A DNA stretch of 64,000 bases from Luteolibacter algae (lineage in GTDB: Bacteria; Verrucomicrobiota; Verrucomicrobiia; Verrucomicrobiales; Akkermansiaceae), in the NCBI RefSeq assembly GCF_042683045.1, contig NZ_JBHUIT010000002.1, forward strand, positions 620,001-684,000, given 5' to 3'. Shown here piece after piece: positions 60,736 to 64,000 of the stretch. Under the pieces are notes generated by a model. It did not search any database. It worked only from the letters and a program-made list of their open reading frames with translations, and was not told where the DNA came from. The position numbers were made by a program, and so were the translations under genes. Numbering within the stretch: position 1 is the stretch's first letter; every line of letters starts with the position of its first letter.

Positions 60736-61575
60736 TTATAAAGAAGTCCAAGTATTTGGAATAATGTTTTTGCTGCTAAAGTTTTTCATCCACATCTCAG
60801 GAGCAACAACTTGCTTTGAATTTGAGGGGTTCAACCATGCCCCCCACCAAGAGTAGCTGCTATTTACGATTATATGATGATCGCACGCTGCCATTAGTCT
60901 TAGATCATGAAGGGGGTCGTCGGAGGAACCTTGGAGATCTGCGAACACAAAGTCTTCTTCTAGAAAATGTTTTTTACACCACGGAATATCATCGGAAAAC
61001 ACACAGAATCGGAGGTTTTCATGGCGGCTGCGGAACCATTCGATGGCTTTTTTATGATAATCGGAGGCTAAGCATTGGGTATCCTGAATTGCCAGATAGT
61101 CACCCCTACGCACATGAAGCGATACGGTTAGTTGTTCATGGAGTTTATTCTCAAAATCGACTGATTCCGGAGGAATCACAATTTTTGTCAAGTCGAGCTC
61201 ATTTCGTATTTCTTGCTCTACACTGTCGAACAGAATTGGGCTCTGGAAGAATCCAATGAGTAATGAATTGGCTGATGCAAGACTCAGATCTGGAACTAGG
61301 CCGTCAGAATGATCGATAATTACTGGGCCTGCATGAAGTATTTCAGGTTTTATCCGAAGAAATCTATTAGCTAATCTTTTCAGAATTGTAAATTTACGCT
61401 CATATGTTGCGTTGATTGGCAGCCTTAAGAGATGTGAAAACGTTTCCGCATGAGCTTTGTTTGACCAAGCTCCATCGAGGATCAGTGAGGTATTATGGCG
61501 TTGCGCTAGCGCACGACCGACAGCGTATTGAAATAGATTATTGCCTGTCCTACCTTGAAGGAGTATGCGAATCAT
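60736..61575 (-). CDS. Family 11 glycosyltransferase, alpha-1,2-fucosyltransferase-like
   Basis: A 279-residue GT11 enzyme that transfers fucose from GDP-fucose, or a similar donor, to a surface glycan. The donor-binding HVRRGDY is at 154-160. The N-terminal GRTGNNLFQYAVGRALA is the family's GGLGNQMFQ motif with changes, and NSSYSWWGAWL near 240 is typical. Both the AT-rich composition and neighbours of the island type suggest acquisition by transfer. It is five bases from the GT61 gene. Confidence 0.93.
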   Translation of the reverse strand: MIRILLQGRTGNNLFQYAVGRALAQRHNTSLILDGAWSNKAHAETFSHLLRLPINATYERKFTILKRLANRFLRIKPEILHAGPVIIDHSDGLVPDLSLASANSLLIGFFQSPILFDSVEQEIRNELDLTKIVIPPESVDFENKLHEQLTVSLHVRRGDYLAIQDTQCLASDYHKKAIEWFRSRHENLRFCVFSDDIPWCKKHFLEEDFVFADLQGSSDDPLHDLRLMAACDHHIIVNSSYSWWGAWLNPSNSKQVVAPEMWMKNFSSKNIIPNTWTSL

Positions 61576-61579
61576 GTAT

Positions 61580-62692
61580 CTAGGAGTTGATTGCTGTAAG
61601 TATATTCGAGTTTATCGATTTATTATTGTTGATTATGTAATTATATTTTATTCCTTTGTAGAAGGCGATTTGTTCGTAACAGCTATTTAAGTAATCCTCT
61701 TGAAATATCTCTATTATTTTCGTGTTATCTTTAGTCCATAAGATATTAGTCATAGCTGCTCCATGTAATCCTGCAATGATGCTTGCTGAACTAGATATCA
61801 GAATTTGTTCTCGTAATGTTAATTTTCCACAATCAATAATTTCAAATCCTTCGTTTATAAAGATATTTTCAATCTGGGAAATATTATCAGGTATTCTATT
61901 GCTTCCCACACGCGTGAAAAAAAGACGTCGTGAGCCATTCTCTTTTGAGAAATACGGAGAAAATTTTTGTTCTAGCCATGCATAAGCAATAGGATTCCAT
62001 TTACCGGTATCCGCAGGAGGAGAAATGAAATAAAAACGTTCGGGCCTCACGCAAGGTTCGTCGTGGGTCTCACACCTATCGATTAATCCTAACATTTCCA
62101 AAGACTCGCTGACAAATGGGTAATCTGAAATAGGTATGATGATTTTTGGGAATTCAGGTAAGTGTTCCAATGCAGCAAGTCTTCCCAAACAATCGATCAT
62201 CCAGTGATAATAGTTATTACCAGTTCCCCAGTTTGAAATAATTGATGTCCATGGACCGGGCAATTTTCTTTCTGGAGCTAGCCAGTAGCGGCCAATCCCT
62301 TGGCCATCTCTGATGCCTAGCCTTTCGGTGCAGTTGAAACTCCCCTCTAGAACTCCCTTGTTTTCGGTGTTTCTCCAAATCCTCAAACCACCAACTAGTC
62401 TGGCATTAGTTATCAGGAGCCAAAAGAATGGCCAATTCTTACTAAAATGTTGATTTTTATTATATAGTCTTGCGAGGCTATTTTCAGCGTTTTGGCCTTG
62501 TCCTTGATCATTCGAGATGATCATTCCGTTTTCACTGTTTTGTTTAAACTGGTCGAATGCTGAGAACCATCCACTTTGAGGACTAAAATATGAAATGGTT
62601 GGTATTATTGATACATGTTTGTCAAATCTCCTTAAGTATCTAAGATATGTGGCCTTTATTTTTGCGAGTGATTTATTAGCTATTGTTTGCAT
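61580..62692 (-). CDS. Family 61 glycosyltransferase (DUF563)
   Basis: A 370-residue transferase. The C-terminal GLHGAAMTNILWTK and IIEIFQEDYLNSCYEQIAF are the GT61 signature, and GNNYYHWMIDCLGRLAAL near 170 is the usual N-terminal motif. It is very AT-rich: bases 61621-61680 have 15 G or C in 60. The sugar is unknown. It sits between the flippase and GT11, in the same direction. Confidence 0.9.
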   Translation of the reverse strand: MQTIANKSLAKIKATYLRYLRRFDKHVSIIPTISYFSPQSGWFSAFDQFKQNSENGMIISNDQGQGQNAENSLARLYNKNQHFSKNWPFFWLLITNARLVGGLRIWRNTENKGVLEGSFNCTERLGIRDGQGIGRYWLAPERKLPGPWTSIISNWGTGNNYYHWMIDCLGRLAALEHLPEFPKIIIPISDYPFVSESLEMLGLIDRCETHDEPCVRPERFYFISPPADTGKWNPIAYAWLEQKFSPYFSKENGSRRLFFTRVGSNRIPDNISQIENIFINEGFEIIDCGKLTLREQILISSSASIIAGLHGAAMTNILWTKDNTKIIEIFQEDYLNSCYEQIAFYKGIKYNYIINNNKSINSNILTAINS

Positions 62693-62705
62693 AAATCGGA
62701 GAATG

Positions 62706-64000
62706 TTAAAGAGCAGGAAGGGGAGTAGCTACGCCATTGCGAATTTTCAGCAGACATCTGATTGCTTGGATACTTCCTAACGCTATGGCTATAATGCCTA
62801 CAGCGAGTTCTCTGAAGGTTGGTAGATAAGTTGTTCTGCCAAGAATATCAAAGGCTTCGGTGGCTTCGGAGCCGGAAGCACTCCAAGCACCTCCGATCAA
62901 TATGAGTGAGAGGCCAACAATCAATGCGACCACTGCATTGCCGCAGACTGACCAAGTTTTGAAGCCGCAGAAGCGGGGACCTGCGTAGAGTGAATATGGA
63001 GCGCGAACGAGGAGGGGTAACAGGGCAAACGCTGCCGCGATCCCCGGCATACCGCCGAAATGAAATCCCATCCAGCAAAGTGCTACTCCCAGAGGTAATT
63101 CCAGCATGGCAAAACCGGCTGTTTTTCCCATTTTTCCGGCGAGCTGGAAAAGATCCGAAATACCATTCACGAAGGGGAACGTGATCATCCAGCAGGCAAA
63201 CCAGAGATTGGTCCAGCCTCCCGCGTAAAAGTCGAGTTTAGCAAGCCAGCATACCAATGGACGGTTTCCCGCGATAATTCCTCCCGCACCGATTAATCCT
63301 ACCCAGACACCGAGCTGATTTACCTTCCGGAATTTGTCTCCAAAGAGATCGATCTTTCCCGATACATAGAGTTTCTGCAAGTTTGGGAAGAATGCGTAGG
63401 TCGTGCGCTGGGCCACAGAGTGCAGCATACCAGGGCCGCGATTGGTTAGATTGTAAACAGGAACCAGTGGAAGGCCTCCCAGGCGTGCCAAAAGGAGTGC
63501 GGGCAAACTTTGCAACACAGACTCGACAATACCGATCACCGCCAAGCTGCTACTATAGGAAAAAAGTTCGTGGAAACGAGATTTTGTCCACCCGCTGAAA
63601 TCGATTCTAATCCGGAACCCTTTGCCATGGACCTTCCAGACATAAATTACCCACCCAGTCGCCTGGCTGAACGCGAGAGCAGGGAAATAAGAGCGAACTC
63701 CAAAGCCAAGAGACAATAGTCCCCAAAAGCAGCCTAGCTGCAGCCAGGGCATTAGAGCCTGAACCAATGGAACCCAATGGAAACGTTCTTGGGCGATGAG
63801 AAGTCCCGGATAAGCCCGGAAAGGCATACCAACCGCGCTAACCGCAGTCATTCCGAGAAACAGCCAAAGGGTATCCCCGGTGTATTCGGAAGGTATGTTG
63901 AGTAGGCCTGTGAGAAATGGACTTAGGAAAAGTGATGCCAGAAACATGACCCCCCCCAGGAGTGCCAGAACACCGATCGATAATGTCCACCAGCGATTTA
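62706..64000 (-). CDS. Wzx-type polysaccharide flippase, C-terminal part (cut by right edge)
   Basis: The frame continues past an internal ATG (63947) to the right edge, so the N-terminus is missing. At least 431 residues with about 11 helices remain. LLARLGGLPLVPVYNLTNRGPGMLHSVAQR and KVNQLGVWVGLIGAG fit the MATE/MOP flippase group that moves lipid-linked sugar units across the inner membrane. Composition is like the main genome, unlike its downstream neighbour GT61. A G8 run (63950-63957) lies in this coding sequence. Confidence 0.9.
   Translation of the reverse strand, partial: NRWWTLSIGVLALLGGVMFLASLFLSPFLTGLLNIPSEYTGDTLWLFLGMTAVSAVGMPFRAYPGLLIAQERFHWVPLVQALMPWLQLGCFWGLLSLGFGVRSYFPALAFSQATGWVIYVWKVHGKGFRIRIDFSGWTKSRFHELFSYSSSLAVIGIVESVLQSLPALLLARLGGLPLVPVYNLTNRGPGMLHSVAQRTTYAFFPNLQKLYVSGKIDLFGDKFRKVNQLGVWVGLIGAGGIIAGNRPLVCWLAKLDFYAGGWTNLWFACWMITFPFVNGISDLFQLAGKMGKTAGFAMLELPLGVALCWMGFHFGGMPGIAAAFALLPLLVRAPYSLYAGPRFCGFKTWSVCGNAVVALIVGLSLILIGGAWSASGSEATEAFDILGRTTYLPTFRELAVGIIAIALGSIQAIRCLLKIRNGVATPLPAL
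63950..63957. repeat. G8 run inside the flippase gene
   Basis: Eight C on the plus strand, read as Gly codons in the flippase. It is a possible slip site. Confidence 0.5.

Noticed and set aside
1..64000. CRISPR arrays, insertion sequences, prophage, toxin-antitoxin or restriction genes
   Set aside because: No regularly spaced repeats, transposase, integrase or matching protein families were found by reading the window.

Overview
The window is a chromosomal stretch of a Gram-negative bacterium, most probably a verrucomicrobium of the Luteolibacter/Haloferula type. I infer this from the mix of genes: LpxI (outer-membrane lipid A), a DUF3450-ExbB-ExbB-ExbD-TonB-TPR energy-transducing operon, a MoxR/DUF58/Bat (aerotolerance-type) operon with fused Bat genes, a secreted GH29 fucosidase, a DUF4212-linked solute symporter, and an exosortase next to exopolysaccharide genes. 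Many starts also lack a Shine-Dalgarno site. No rRNA gene, CRISPR array or insertion sequence was seen. One tRNA is present, tRNA-Leu(CAA). No gap between genes exceeds about 240 bases.

Layout. 1-1507: the end of a hybrid sensor kinase and a small protein that looks like a degenerate kinase or phosphotransferase. 1504-2436: a lone ABC ATPase. 2570-6812: sucA and sucB of the 2-oxoglutarate dehydrogenase complex, behind a promoter with a perfect 14-bp palindrome. 6914-18539: single genes on both strands (ABC exporter, NdpA-like nucleoid protein, NlpC/P60 hydrolase, ELM1-like protein, MFS transporter, PdxA, flavin oxidoreductase, GAF histidine kinase, TcdA, GH29). 18739-27812: a LURP-one-like protein and then the MoxR-DUF58-Bat operon, ending in two large fused proteins. 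27873-30551: a SWIM/SNF2 helicase. 35834 down to 30560: the Ton operon, preceded by a Fur-box-like inverted repeat. 36024-39118: TIM-barrel isomerase-like protein, symporter and its small subunit. 39224-45427: cyclase-repeat protein, LpxI, tRNA-Leu, MsrB, SdhB, XseA and two unnamed membrane or coiled-coil proteins. 45543-49425: PEP carboxylase and PRPP synthetase.

49504-64000 is a surface-polysaccharide locus. An exosortase and EpsI run rightward and meet a long leftward block: a Wzx-type flippase (cut by the right edge), GT61, GT11 fucosyltransferase, acyltransferase, GT2, two O-antigen ligase/polymerase-like proteins, GT4, GT2 and a WbaP-type initiating phosphotransferase. The segment at about 59655-62690 is conspicuously AT-rich and looks like a swapped-in, strain-variable part.

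The best candidates for something under-described are: the E2 subunit SucB with two lipoyl domains but no visible E1/E3-binding domain; the Bat fusions that keep signal-peptide-like segments at their junctions; the pseudokinase-like partner of the hybrid kinase; and the two operator-like palindromes upstream of sucA and the Ton operon.
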